DNA of 64,000 nt from Hydractinia symbiolongicarpus (lineage: Eukaryota; Cnidaria; Hydrozoa; Anthoathecata; Hydractiniidae). The stretch lies in contig NC_079882.1 in assembly GCF_029227915.1 (NCBI RefSeq), forward strand, positions 14,778,501 to 14,842,500. The letters are read 5' to 3'. The translations under genes were made by a program, and so were the position numbers. The notes below the pieces were generated by a model, which saw only the letters and a program-made list of their open reading frames with translations, searched no databases and was not told the DNA's origin. Positions 19,441 to 29,907 of the stretch are shown here, piece after piece. The first letter of the stretch is position 1; each line of letters starts with the position of its first letter.

Positions 19441-20584
19441 TATATATAATTGCTAATTGTGCTTCAACAAAGTAAAAAAGCATTAACTACCTGCAATTAT
19501 ATTCATCATAAAGTCTTGAATGCAAATAACATTTTAGCACATTCTTAAAGTTACGCGTTTCTTATAGACTTCTTTGAATGTTTAACGTCAAGTGGTATAA
19601 GTTTGTTAGCCTCAAAATTAATATTCTGCCTCAAATAGCTGCCTCAAATTGCACCGACTACAAAGTATATACTCCAACATAAAAGGGTTTAAAATTTGCA
19701 ATTAAATTTTGGCTGTAAAGTATTGTTTTTTGCTTTTTAAAATAATTTTGCTGTCCCTTAAAATTGATTTACATTAATATTAATTATATGTATATAATGT
19801 AACCTGGCAAATTACAGGTCTTTAGGACGGTGGACGGAAGGTGATTAAAGACGCATAACCGAAATAAATATAATCTTTAGTAAATAAGCCAGCACTTGTA
19901 GCATACGTGTAAGGCGTTTTTGCTAAGTTTTGGCGAACTTATACTACTTTAAGATAAAGATGTACTCACTGGAGAAAGATCTTTTTTGGCCCATTTCTTT
20001 CTATAGAAACATTTGTGAGGCTTTAAAACTATTATCTAGTGTACATTGATACCTTCTGCTTGATTTCATGTAAAGGTAACAATACCTTTATGCAAAGAAA
20101 GAGACTAAATGAGACCTATAGTTTCATCTAGCGTTTGCATCCTAGCATGCAATTGCTACAGCCCAAAAAGGCATAACAATCTCATTTAAAAACATTTCTT
20201 ACGGTAGTTCGTGACGATGATAGCTTTTCTGCAAAGTAATTTCTGGTCATGGCAATATTTAGACATCTCTGATAAAAAACAGACACCAAGGGTAGCTAGA
20301 TACAGCTTGTGCAGCTAGCTGACCACAACCAAAACTTTGCCATTAACTGCCAGTCAACATTTTCGTTTCCTAAGAGAGTATGAATTTGGCTATTTTTAAC
20401 TTTGAATACATCTTTGACTCCTTTTTTATACCAATTTGATTAATTCGTATTATAAAAAACCAAAGTCAGAGATTATTTTTGACATTCAACTAACCTTCCT
20501 TCGCTTCCTTGCCGAACTGCCTTGCCGGACAAATAGCTGCTACTAAAAGTAATTAGTCACAACTACGGGGGGGGGGCAGAATAA
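19441..20584. other. Intron-like region of the HECT-type gene
   Basis: No exon is recognised between the pieces of the HECT-like gene. Near 20564-20610 there are two copies of CTAGGGGGGGGCAGAATA-like sequence in tandem, a G-rich local duplication directly after the first exon piece. Confidence 0.45.
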
Positions 20585-21179
20585 TCTAGGGGGGGGCAGA
20601 ATATTCTACTACACTTCTTCACCCCAAAGGAAGGTCTTTCCTCCTCTGGATTTGAATCCTCAAATCCATGGACATCAAGAAGCCAAACTTCAACAGATTT
20701 CAATAGCTTAGTAACATCACTCTTTTTTTTGAATGAACAGCTGTAAGGCGGTATGGGTGTCCTGGTGAAAATTTTTGCTTTTTCTTAAAAGTTTCAGGTA
20801 AATACACAGCAGTAGTAGCAGATGGTGAGCTGGAGCTTGTTGTTGCCGATAAAGTGCTGGGTGAAAAACTACTTCTGAAACCATGAGTGCAACTGAGTAC
20901 TGCATCATTAATAAGTCCTTGAGTTCTATGATATATATGACGTGGAGTGTTATTTGTTCTGTTGCTATTTTCAATTTTCTCTCTGATTATCTTTCTCAGT
21001 TCTCCTTCATCACCAGCCATCCGGAAATAAACTTCACAAAAACTAAATGCAAAAAACTAAATGCACAAAAGACAGGACCAGACTGATATTTGGGCTTGCT
21101 CTGAACACATGCTTTTTTGTTGCGCATATTATTTTTGTAGCATATATGTATTTTTTGTTGCATATATATTTTTTGTCTT

Positions 21180-23201
21180 TCATAATTGTTGTAGTTCCAT
21201 ATCAAAAATAATGTTTTTCCAAGATTTTGAATCTATATATAGTAGAACAAAATCTAAGAAACCAAATATAACACCCACAAAATAACATATATATATACTT
21301 GATGTTGCACGTTTTTCAATGCTCCATGATATTTTAAAGTCTGTTCCGTCGTCTTTTAATCTCCAAATTAATTTCGACAATTCGGTTTCGTTTCTGTATT
21401 TCTCGTGTCGAAATGACTTTTTGTGGTTGTTAAACCTTTCTTTAAATTCGCCTTCGCATAGGCCGTAGTAAAATTCCTCTTTGTCTACGTATTTGACTTC
21501 CGCTTTGTAGATGATGCATGTAGCTAAGCAGTCACCATTCAGTGGACACTGGGACTTATCCCGGCAATTGCAAGGTTGTTGTTTTTGCCTTTCTTCGGAA
21601 GTGAGAACTTTTTTATTATGTCCCTTTATGATGTTTCGGATGTTTGTGCTACATGAATAACTCAACTTGAGGGTGTTTTTATTGAAAATTTTGTAATATT
21701 TGTGATCTTTACTGAAGTTTTTTCTAACAATTTTGAGAAATGATCGTCCAATGTCTGTTTTAACATTTTTACTGAACGGCGGGTTGAACCAAATTATCTT
21801 CCTTTGGCGATTAGGGCGTTGCTTGGGTTTATTCGCGTATGTCATTGTGCTTTCAAATCCGCTGGCGGAGAGTGAAGCTTCGTATAATGGCTTTGCGTCA
21901 TCAAATGCTTTTTTGTTACAGGATGTCGCAATTAATCTTTCATTGACCATCGTCGGAATGACTTTTAATACAGTATTCGGGTGGTTCGAATTAATGTTAA
22001 TATATAGCGGATCGTTGTTGGGTTTCCTGTAGGGTTTGTAGGTTTTACTGTTGACGTTAAATGATACATCCAAAAAGTCTGTTTCAATCAAGTTCGTTTC
22101 GATAGTTACTGACAATTTGTCTTCCTTAAACAAGGTGATGATGTCCTTTCGAATTTTGTTCATTCGTGGTCCATTGGCGTTTTGGATAATTGCAAGTCCA
22201 TCGTCTCTGTATAGACCGACATGTTTGATATCGATAATTTTGCTGATCTTTTTTAATATATATAGTCCAACTAACTCACAGATCTCCGCTCCATCGAATG
22301 AACCCATTGTTACATCGAAAAGAACGTTTCCTTTTTTAACCCAAGTCGATGATTTATCAAATAACAAGGACTTCCGACTGTGTCTTATTATATCGACGAC
22401 TTTGTTGTCGATTGGTACAGCAGCTCTTGCAAAATTAATTGCTTTATCGAGTAGTTCTTCGGAGATAGAAAGGTAAAATTCGACAATGTCGAATTTGATG
22501 AATTTTGACTTTGTATCAGTTGGTGTTTTTTTGAACCATTCAATTACAGTAGATGTATTTCGCCATTGGTTGACCTGCGTTGCTTTCTGAACTTTTTCTA
22601 TGATGGTCTCCAAGTATTTTTTACTGACGATTCCCATGTCTGGCTGGATTAATTAATCTGCACTTGACATTTTTGGGGAAATTTGGTTTGTGGTCTTTGA
22701 TTGTAATGTATGCCTGTTTCTCTGAGTAGCATTGCATTTTGGCGTCCAAATCTAGAGATTTTGCGATTTTTTTGGCCTCTTTATTGATGTTTGTTTTCAA
22801 AGAAGTACTACATTTTTCATATGATTTTGTGATGTTTTCTGTAACGAGTTTGGTGTAATCATTTTTCGGAAGTTCGTATAGGTTATTAGTTTTATCGGCG
22901 AAAGCAAATACATTTTTCGAATTTTGGATGTTCTTAACGTCTGTTTTCAATTTGTTTAAGAACGGATTGTCAACATTGCGGAATTCGATTTTTCGGATGA
23001 GATCGTAAAGGTCGCTTTCGAAGCTTGCAAGGTTCGGGTTAACAGGTGGGGTTGCAGATGATTTAAAACCGAAAGATACGTGTTCGTGCTCGTCTTCATT
23101 TCGTTATTTTTATCGAAGAAATATGCCTTCCATCGGATTCGTTTGATAAGGCTTTCTACTTTGTCCATTAAACATTTTAAGTATGTATTTTTCGGAGGTA
23201 T
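21180..23201 (-). pseudogene. Penelope-like reverse transcriptase with C-terminal GIY-YIG nuclease (copy A)
   Basis: The main ORF (22637-21180, 485 residues) has the RT catalytic box YRDDGLAI, a downstream DFLDVSF segment typical of Penelope-like RTs, a IIWFNPPFSKNVKT segment, a Cys cluster CNCRDKSQCPLNGDC, and a GIY-YIG-like nuclease YYGLCEGEFKERFNNH. The N-terminal RT part lies upstream in other frames (22950-22621 with AYITIKDHKPNFPKNVKCRL; 23201-22956), so at least two frameshifts exist. The C-terminus departs from copy B after SIEKRA near 21310 and runs into unrelated host sequence, so the 3' end is lost. Such elements copy RNA by target priming; the linked nuclease nicks the target. Confidence 0.8.
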
Positions 23202-23210
23202 CGGGATATT

Positions 23211-23240
23211 CGCAAAGCCATTATACGCAAAGCCATTATA
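23211..23240 (+). repeat. 15-bp tandem duplication at the junction of the two Penelope-like copies
   Basis: CGCAAAGCCATTATA occurs twice in a row (23211-23225, 23226-23240) exactly where minus-strand copy A meets plus-strand copy B. In copy A the same sequence is internal and single. It marks the join formed when the 5'-truncated copy B was inserted next to copy A. Confidence 0.65.
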
Positions 23241-23699
23241 CGAAGCTTCACTCTCCGCCAGCGGATTTGAAAGCACAATGACATACGCGAATAAACCCAA
23301 GCAACGCCCTAATCGCCAAAGGAAGATAATTTGGTTCAACCCGCCGTTCAGTAAAAATGTTAAAACAGACATTGGACGATCATTTCTCAAGATTGTTAAA
23401 AAAACTTCAGTAAAGATCACAAATATTACAAAATTTTCAATAAAAACACCCTCAAGTTGAGTTATTCATGTAGCACAAACATCCGAAAAATCATAAAGGG
23501 ACATAATAAAAAAGTTCTCACTTCCGAAGAAAGGCAAAAACAACAACCTTGCAATTGCCGGGATAAGTCCCTGTGTCCACTGAATGGTGACTGCTTAGCT
23601 ACATGCATCATCTACAAAGCGGAAGTCAAATACGTAGACAAAGAGGAATTTTACTACGGCCTATGCGAAGGCGAATTTAAAGAAAGGTTTAACAACCAC
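23226..23699 (+). pseudogene. Penelope-like element copy B, 5' truncated, first part
   Basis: The segment is an inverted, nearly identical copy of 21415-21905 and encodes the end of the RT, the IIWFNPPFSKNVKT block, the Cys cluster CNCRDKSLCPLNGDC and the beginning of the GIY-YIG domain. One frameshift lies near 23390-23457. The frame is cut at FNNH by the insertion of the Gypsy element; it continues at 28287. Together with copy A the arms could form a long hairpin. Confidence 0.8.
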
Positions 23700-23845
23700 T
23701 GTTGTATCTGAACGAGACACGTATCACACTATTTCGGACGCCATTTTTATTCCCCTCCATCATGTATACAACTCTAATATTACGGCAGACGACATACACA
23801 TAAACTGGTAGACCAGCTACCGGGACAGACGATACTCACGAAACA
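23700..23845 (-). repeat. 3' LTR of the Gypsy element
   Basis: On the minus strand it begins TGTTTCGTGAG and ends ATACAACA, the usual TG...CA. It is identical over all 146 positions to 28140-28285. A purine-rich tract (GAAAAGGGATG) lies directly inside it. Confidence 0.9.
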
Positions 23846-23934
23846 CAACATCCCTTTTCAACATAAATAAAGTTTCGTCAACATAAATAAACGTCCGTGA
23901 ACATTAATAGACTTTCAGCGTTCCGTTACCGTTA

Positions 23935-24813
23935 TTAGTCCATCACGAAATCATCAAGTCTTCGTGGTTTGTTTCGAGTTCGTTTTTTCATTTCGTTGTC
24001 AGTCTTCGCCTCGTCATCGGGCTTATCGTTGCTTCCTCTGTCGTTGTGCTTTTCTGTATCGGATTCGTCGTATGCTACCGTTGCATTGCTGTCAGTATCA
24101 GCGTCGTAACTGTTATCTATAATATTTTCGTTGTGTATATCATTGTCGATTGATGGTAGCTATAGTTCGAAGTCGCTGTCACTATCCTCAAGGCTCGTCA
24201 TTTGGTTTGCACGATTTTGTATGGTGAATCGTGGTGTGTGATACGTCTTAACCTGTCCAGAGTTTCTTAGTGTATCCTTGCCATCTCGCTTTAAGAATAT
24301 AGCACTCCCTTTTACCCCAGTGACGACGAAAGGTCTTGGGTCCCAGCGACTGGTGTACTTATTTTTGTGTTTCCAGCTGTTGGTGGCCAAAGCTGGTGTG
24401 CCAACCTTGATTTGGTGCGGTTTGGCACGTCTGGATTTGTCCATTAAGATCTTGGCTTGCGTCTTTTTTGTAGTATCTAGACGACGAATATCTGGTCGAC
24501 TTGTTTTTCCATCGCATTCACTGGGACTGGGCAGTTTGTCCCTGAGTGTCCTATTGAACAGTTCAGCTGGCGTGACTCCTGTGGTGGCGTGTGGCGTGTT
24601 GCGATAATTAAGCAAAAAGTTTTGCATTACAACACGCCAGTCTTTAGCTTCTGCTATCGCCGTCTGAACGACCTTTTTCAGGTTACGATTAAAACGCTCT
24701 ACTTCGCCTTTGGCCTGTGGGTGGTATGGTGTTACTCTTCTGTGGTGGATGTTGAATTCGTTCATTAGTTCTTTGAATGTGTTGCTGACAAATTGAGGTC
24801 CATTGTCGCTCAC
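23935..24813 (-). pseudogene. pol: Gypsy pol end: integrase catalytic part and C-terminal tail
   Basis: Contains the second catalytic Asp in SDNGPQF and the Glu in KGEVERFNRNL, then a linker and a tail. A TAG at 24160-24162 lies near the end; the same frame continues past it to TAA at 23935-23937 with a Lys/Arg-rich KKRTRNKPRRLDDF ending like that of other Ty3 pol proteins. The frame is out of register with the first half of the integrase at 24810, where a single-base shift separates the first Asp from the second. Confidence 0.8.
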
Positions 24814-26486
24814 CAGTTCTTCGGGTGCCCGTATCGGCTGAAAAGTTTTCGTAGTTTTGTGACGATGGTGGTCGATGTGATTTTATGCAGGATCTCTACT
24901 TCCGGGAATCTACTGAAGTAGTCGATACACACGAGAAGATTCTCTCCTGTCGGAAACGGGCCACACAGGTCGCAGCCTAACATCAGCCATGCTCCCCTGG
25001 GGATCGGAGTTGTTTCCATTGGTGATGGAGTCTGCGCAGGTCCAACCACTTGGCAAGGGTGACAATGACGTATGAAATTTTCAACGTCTGCGTTCATTGC
25101 CGGCCACCAGACCTTTGTGCGCAGACGTTGCTTAGTGCGCACTATTCCTTGGTGTCCCTTATGTGCAAGGTCGATCACGCGGTGCTTCAATTCCTCTGGC
25201 GCGACAATTTTGTTGTCACACATGACAATTTCTTTCGAGACGGACAAATGCAGTCGTTGACGCTTGAAAGTGGTGACTGCTCCTTTGTCAGGAAAGTGCC
25301 CTTTGTGTAGGCACTCCTTCAGCTTCACGAGGACTGGGTCACGATGAGTTGCTTCTTGTATGGTAGTAAGGGACAGCGCTACTGGCAGACTGGTGTTGCA
25401 AACCATGTGTATGTATCGGTCTGCCATTTTGCTGTCTTCTCTGAGTGTTTGTACGGGGTTCGATCGAGAGAGGTAATCTGCGGGGTTGTTGACTCCGGGT
25501 CGAAATTGAACAATGAAATCATACGGAAGCAGTTTCATTACCCAGCGTTCTATCCTTGGTGGTGGGTTAGATTTCTTCCCGAACAGTGCCACCAACGGTT
25601 TGTGATCGGTGTTGACGATAAACGTGATGCCGTATAGATAGATCTTGAATCGTTCAATGGCAAACAATATGGCTAGAGCATCACGTTCAATCTGACTGTA
25701 TCTTTGTTCGACAGGACACAGCGATCTGCTTGCATAGCTGATAGGTCGATAGGTTCCACAAGGTTGTTTCTGTGAGATAACTGCGCCTAGACCGATGGGT
25801 GATGCATCAACGGTGATCTCTGTTTCCGACCCTGGGTTGTAGTAGGCTAGACTTTCTGCTGATGTCAGCATGGATTTTAGCTTTATAAATCTTTCTTGAT
25901 GTTCATTGGTCCATTCCCAAGATACGTTTTTCTTGGTGAGAACACGTAGTGGTGCTGTCAGGTCTGCTAAGTTTGGTAGAAACTTCGCACAGTAGTTGAT
26001 CATGCCCAGGAATGAACACAGTTCCTTGATGTTGGAAGGGGGTTTCAGTGTGTTCACCGCTTCGATTTTGCGGTTATCTGGCGATAATCCTTTATCCGAC
26101 AGTGTGTGCCCCATGTATGTTAGCTCTTTCTGGTTAAATTTGCATTTGTCTTTGTTGACAGTGATGTTATGTCTTCTAAGTCGTTTTAGTGCGGCTTCGG
26201 TCCGTTTTAGCAGCTCCTTTTCTGACTCTGCTCCAATGATTATATCATCGAAGATATTGCGGACGCGTTTCAATCCCTGTAGTACATGTTCAATTTCTCG
26301 TTGGTATATTTCTGCGGCTGGAGAGATGCCATATATCAACCTGGTGTACCTCAAAATCCCTTTGCTGGATGCGAATGCGGTGAGATCTTGTGATTCGTCA
26401 TCCAAAGTTATTTGATGATATCCTTGATTTAAATCCAGGGTGGTGAATATGGTACAACCAATAAATTCGTGAAGAACTTCTTCCAA
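24810..26486 (-). pseudogene. pol: Gypsy pol middle: RT core, RNase H, integrase N-terminus
   Basis: The 558-residue frame carries RT motifs (FTTLDLNQGYHQI; the active site is FDDII where most elements have YxDD), the RNase H Asp in ITVDASPIGLGAVIS, and the HHCC zinc domain of integrase (HKGHQGIVRTKQRL with CHPCQ) followed by the first catalytic Asp in GCDLCGPFP. The frame ends at 24810 by a shift before the second Asp. It continues the ORF at 26429-28041 after another single-base shift near 26480. Confidence 0.85.
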
Positions 26487-28041
26487 CGTGGTATTTGGTA
26501 AGGTTCACGGATGATTGCAGAGTTTGCAACTCGCATGTCGATGCATAGTTGTATTCCTTTTTTTGGGGGGACAACAATGAGAGGATTTACCCAAGTAGGT
26601 GGTGTATCTACTTTCTCTAGCACCTTTAATTTCAGCAGCTTGCTTATCTCCTGATCGACTTCTTTCTGTAGCATTATCGGTAACCGTCGTGGTTTCTGGG
26701 CAACTGGTACAACAGTATTGTCTACTTGAATTTTATTCTTGACATCTTTGAGTTGCCCAAGTCCTTTGAAGCGGTCAGAGTATTTGTTGAGGAGGGTATG
26801 TAGTTGTTCCTCTGCAGACAGGATGTTGTTGACATGGTTTGTGAGTGGTCCAAAGTGAAGCAGTTGGATTGCCATAGCAGTTTGGTACCCCATGATGTTG
26901 GTGCGTTGATTTTCCATGATAAGCCACTTCACCTGTTTGGTTATGGTATTAGCTTTGACTGTTGTCCATATGTAGCCAGTGATTGGTATTGGTTGTCCAT
27001 TATAAGCAAGTACCTTTTTTGAGTATGGGTGGATATCCGGGATGATGTGCATTTGTTTGATAATCCTGCTGTCCAGGATGTTAACAGAACTGCCGCTATC
27101 AATCATTACTTCACATTCAGCATCGTTGATGTTTATCGTTGTGATGGTTGGATTTGTGTCTTTCTCTAGTGTCGACAGTTGGAAGACAAAATCATCATTG
27201 TCGGATGAGCTTGTGTCCGGTTTGACATAACGCACCTGTTTTGACTGGGTCAAACAAACTTTACTGAAATGTCCAATTTTCCCGCACTTATTACACTTCT
27301 TTCCTTGTGTTATCTCGCATTTGTTGGCTAGATGAGTAGAGCTGCCGCACCGGTAGCATTGCTGATTTTTTCGGTTGATGCCTGATTTCAGTGGCTTGTT
27401 GAACGTTCGAGTAGTTCGGCTGATGTAGTTGTTGTTCTGGGTTTCCTCTCCGTCACTGTCACTGTATTTGCTGTCTAGAGTAAGAGATGTGGCAGCTTGA
27501 GCACTGCTTTCATACTGCTTTGCTTGGTGGGATGTAACTTCACTGATTCTAGCAAGAGAAAGCAACTTTTCTAGCGTGAGATCTGGCTCCCTGAGAATTC
27601 GTTTGCGTAGTTTGTTTGAGTTGCACTTTTCAATAATCTGGTCAACTAGCTCTTCGTCGGTGTTATGAAAGACACATGTTTTGGCTAATATGCGTAAGCG
27701 GGTAACATATGCATCAATATTCTCGCCTTCGTTTTGTTTACAGCACCGGAACACATGTCGTTCAAAGTGTTTGTTTTGTTTTGGTTCGAAAAATATTTTT
27801 AATACCGCAGCAGCATCAGCATATGTAGTTCCCACATTTGGTAATGTATCAAAAACTTCTTGTACATCATCCCCTGCACAATGGAGGATTAGAGCCCTTT
27901 TCCGGACGTCATCAGTAATACCAGCAGCTATAACGTAGATGTTGAAAGAGTTCTGCCATTTTTTCCATCTGATTCCAGGCTTGTACTGTCCCCTTGGACG
28001 TTAAACGGTTTGGGACAAGAAATGTCAACAGATTGAGCCAT
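26429..28041 (-). pseudogene. gag: Gypsy gag-protease with RT N-terminus
   Basis: The most likely start is ATG 28041 (MAQSVDISCPKPFNVQG). A single-base shift near 27970-27980 leads into the long frame that contains gag, two CCHC zinc knuckles (CYRCGSSTHLANKC and CNKCGKIGHFSKVC), the protease site MIDSGSSVNIL and the start of the RT. Gag packages the RNA, and the protease cleaves the polyprotein. Gag and pol appear to belong to one long ORF interrupted only by single-base shifts. Confidence 0.8.
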
Positions 28042-28121
28042 TCTTGTAGTAAATAACGTCTACTGTTTGTGTCCAGCAGTAAAATTAAAACGTAAGTAAT
28101 TTCTTTTGACGTAGGATAAGA

Positions 28122-28137
28122 CCAACTCGCAGCGCCA
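28122..28137 (-). promoter_or_regulatory. Primer binding site of the Gypsy element
   Basis: Two bases inside the 5' LTR the minus strand reads TGGCGCTGCGAGTTGG. It begins with TGG, complementary to a tRNA CCA end, as expected for a PBS. Which tRNA primes is not determined. Confidence 0.6.
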
Positions 28138-28139
28138 AA

Positions 28140-28285
28140 TGTTGTATCTGAACGAGACACGTATCACACTATTTCGGACGCCATTTTTATTCCCCTCCAT
28201 CATGTATACAACTCTAATATTACGGCAGACGACATACACATAAACTGGTAGACCAGCTACCGGGACAGACGATACTCACGAAACA
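28140..28285 (-). repeat. 5' LTR of the Gypsy element
   Basis: Identical to the LTR at 23700-23845. It would carry the element promoter; a TATA-like element is not obvious. Confidence 0.9.
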
Positions 28286-28286
28286 G

Positions 28287-28568
28287 AACAACCACAAAAA
28301 GTCATTTCGACACGAGAAATACAGAAACGAAACCGAATTGTCGAAATTAATTTGGAGATTAAAAGACGACGGAACAGACTTTGAAATATCATGGAGCATT
28401 GAAAAACGTGCAATGCCGTATAGGACAGGAGCGCGCACATGTGACTTGTGCCTAACAGAAAAAATAGCAATTATACGAGCTGAAGCGAGGGGACTGTTAA
28501 ATAAAAGAACAGAACTTATAAACAAATGTCACCATCGTAACAAATTTACTTTGAAATGGTTGAAATGA
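28287..28568 (+). pseudogene. Penelope-like element copy B, second part: end of the GIY-YIG domain
   Basis: The frame resumes with NNHKKSFRHEKYRNETELSK, which matches copy A, and continues through CDLCLTEKIAIIRA and LLNKRTELINKCHHRNKF to a TGA at 28566-28568. This is the natural C-terminus of the family, with a CDLC/KC-H cysteine-histidine set that could bind zinc. Copy A lacks it. A 3' untranslated region with a hammerhead-like motif follows. Confidence 0.8.
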
Positions 28569-28663
28569 ACTGTAACGGACAATGTATTTATTTGTTCCAT
28601 TACGTTTTATTACGTAATTAAAAGGTTTATACTTTAGTTAGTACCAACTTGTATAATTTGTAT

Positions 28664-28716
28664 CATTTGCCTGAAGATTGCTAAGAAGCATGAAACTTTA
28701 AGTAGCAAAATTAATG
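28664..28716 (+). ncRNA. Hammerhead-ribozyme-like motif in the 3' region of Penelope-like copy B
   Basis: The conserved core is complete: CTGAAGA (28671-28677, fits CUGANGA), a short stem II TGC/GCA closing a 6-nt loop, GAAAC (28692-28696), a minimal stem III (AC/GT around a 5-nt loop) and GTA (28702-28704) as cleavage triplet. Stem I is formed by TTTGC (28666-28670) and GCAAA (28705-28709), five perfect pairs. Minimal type I hammerheads with a tiny stem III are known in Penelope-like elements, which fits the location. Cleavage would fall after 28704. Activity is not proven. Confidence 0.6.
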
Positions 28717-28760
28717 TAGTTTTTTTCTTGAAAACGAAACATAAAAATAATATATGTTGC

Positions 28761-29380
28761 ACTATTCCTAAGGATCCCAGGTTTGAATTCTGGCAGGTTG
28801 GTTTATACACCTATTTCCATATCCATTTTGCCGTACATCAAAACAAGACCGTACTTTATAAAACGAGGCAAGTGTTGAGCATTTTGTAACACAGGCCTGC
28901 TAGAAGCAGCAGTGTCTCCTGCTTCACTCTCCCGGTCGGCAAATGTCACATTAATATATAAAGGGTTGTGGGGCGGGAACAGGACTCTATGTTCGCGCAA
29001 GCGAAAATTTATGCTCGACGGTGCAATGAAGAACAAAAATTTAGAGCAATTTGCAAGTCTCCAGGCAATCTCGTCCCAGAGACTCTTTTTTCAACTTTTT
29101 TATAGGTTGATCTCCAGGGTTTCCTTTTACAAATGGGAGTCGAGGTGCAGAGCACTTCTGTTCCCCGTGCATGTGCGAACGGCTTTTGCACAAAAATCTT
29201 TATAGAAAAAACTACAAAGAAAATTCCTAGGTTTTCCCATTCTCGTCCCCGTATATCCCAAAGAGCTCTGGGGTCGAAAATGAGGTTTTCTCTGCATAAT
29301 TGCTTCCTTTTGTGTTTTCCATGTATTCGATTTAACAAGAATTTAATTATTTAATTTTCGAACTATATTGCTCTGGGCGC
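28761..29380. other. Intergenic region without a recognised gene
   Basis: Short ORFs exist on both strands but none resembles a known protein. The sequence is less AT-rich than its surroundings and may be an old repeat, but no ends are visible. Confidence 0.4.
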
Positions 29381-29840
29381 TCATTTTAACTGAACGATTA
29401 TTTGGGCCACTAAGTGCTTATTAAAAGTTCGCAGAAGCCACAGTAGCCACAAGCTGTGTTTGCGATGCCTACCCGAAAAAGCCAATTCAAGTAGGTTTTG
29501 TCGACGCTTATCGAGGCTTTTATCAGCTATCATATCGTCGACTATAAAAAAAAATTTTTCGCTTGCCAACAATGAGGAGAGTTTTTGGATCCATTCAAAC
29601 AGCTCATTCCCGGAGTCTATTAGGAACACGTAAGGTTTTCCAGAGCGATGCCCTTTCTAAATAGGTCGTATTTCTCCGTAGGGTAGGGCACAGGATGATA
29701 ATATTGTGATAATGCTTCTTATACTCATTTTCGAGGAGTTTCAAGGCAAGCTGTGCCTTGCCGCAATACGTCGGACCTGTGAAGATAGTCGTGCACGGAT
29801 CTCTTACGACATCCAACATTTTATTCAATAGTTCGACCAC
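29381..29840 (-). pseudogene. Packaging ATPase of Polinton copy B, truncated and frameshifted
   Basis: Two overlapping frames (29840-29604 and 29629-29381) carry the family features: FTGPTYCGKA at the P-loop, where the usual Thr after Lys is Ala, TTYLERASLW, and VDDMIADKSLDKRR with the Walker B Asp pair, then SGRHRKHSLW. After that, similarity to the copy A ATPase is lost, so the C-terminus is truncated by the end of the element. P-loop change, frameshift and truncation each abolish function. Confidence 0.75.
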
Positions 29841-29907
29841 TTTCTATCATAAATCTTAGGGTATATGGCAGCGCAGCCTGAACAGATCAATACACCACCA
29901 TGATCTT

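Larger units (their letters stand above)
17393..21020 (-). pseudogene. HECT-type E3 ubiquitin ligase-like gene, five exon pieces with frameshifts
   Basis: Exon pieces on the minus strand: about 20585-21020 (MAGDEGELRK start, Ser-rich linker, VWLLDVHGFED after a shift in an A8 run), 19021-19375 (acidic EEEEGDKK end, donor GTACAT), 18141-18731, 17900-17998 and 17393-17773, with AG acceptors and GT donors at the borders. The third piece carries the HECT N-lobe signature: YKGQPAVDTGGILRQF, then in a shifted frame PPLFEGNDRRKLP and GKIMAHALCLFG. The last piece holds the C-lobe (STIKVKFGKC) and, after another shift, the Ser-Cys that aligns with the catalytic cysteine. HECT ligases transfer ubiquitin through that cysteine. 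Four or more single-base shifts indicate a pseudogene or unpolished sequence. Confidence 0.7.
23700..28286 (-). mobile_element. Ty3/Gypsy LTR retrotransposon inserted in Penelope-like copy B
   Basis: Two LTRs of 146 bp, identical base for base, bound gag-protease-RT-RNaseH-integrase in that order on the minus strand. The GIY-YIG coding frame of the host element resumes after the insertion, which proves nesting. AACAACCAC is found on both sides of the insertion (23691-23699, 28287-28295) with one extra G at 28286; nine bases is longer than the 4-6 bp usual for this superfamily. Identical LTRs mean a recent insertion. Confidence 0.9.

Noticed and set aside
21733-22476. Plus-strand ORFs of 99 and 141 residues
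   Set aside because: They are antisense to the Penelope-like RT frame and have no similarity of their own.
25050-26415. Plus-strand ORFs of 60-139 residues
   Set aside because: They are shadows of the Gypsy pol frame.
28803-29354. ORFs on both strands between the Penelope-like copy and Polinton B
   Set aside because: No recognisable family and frames overlap each other; not supported as genes.
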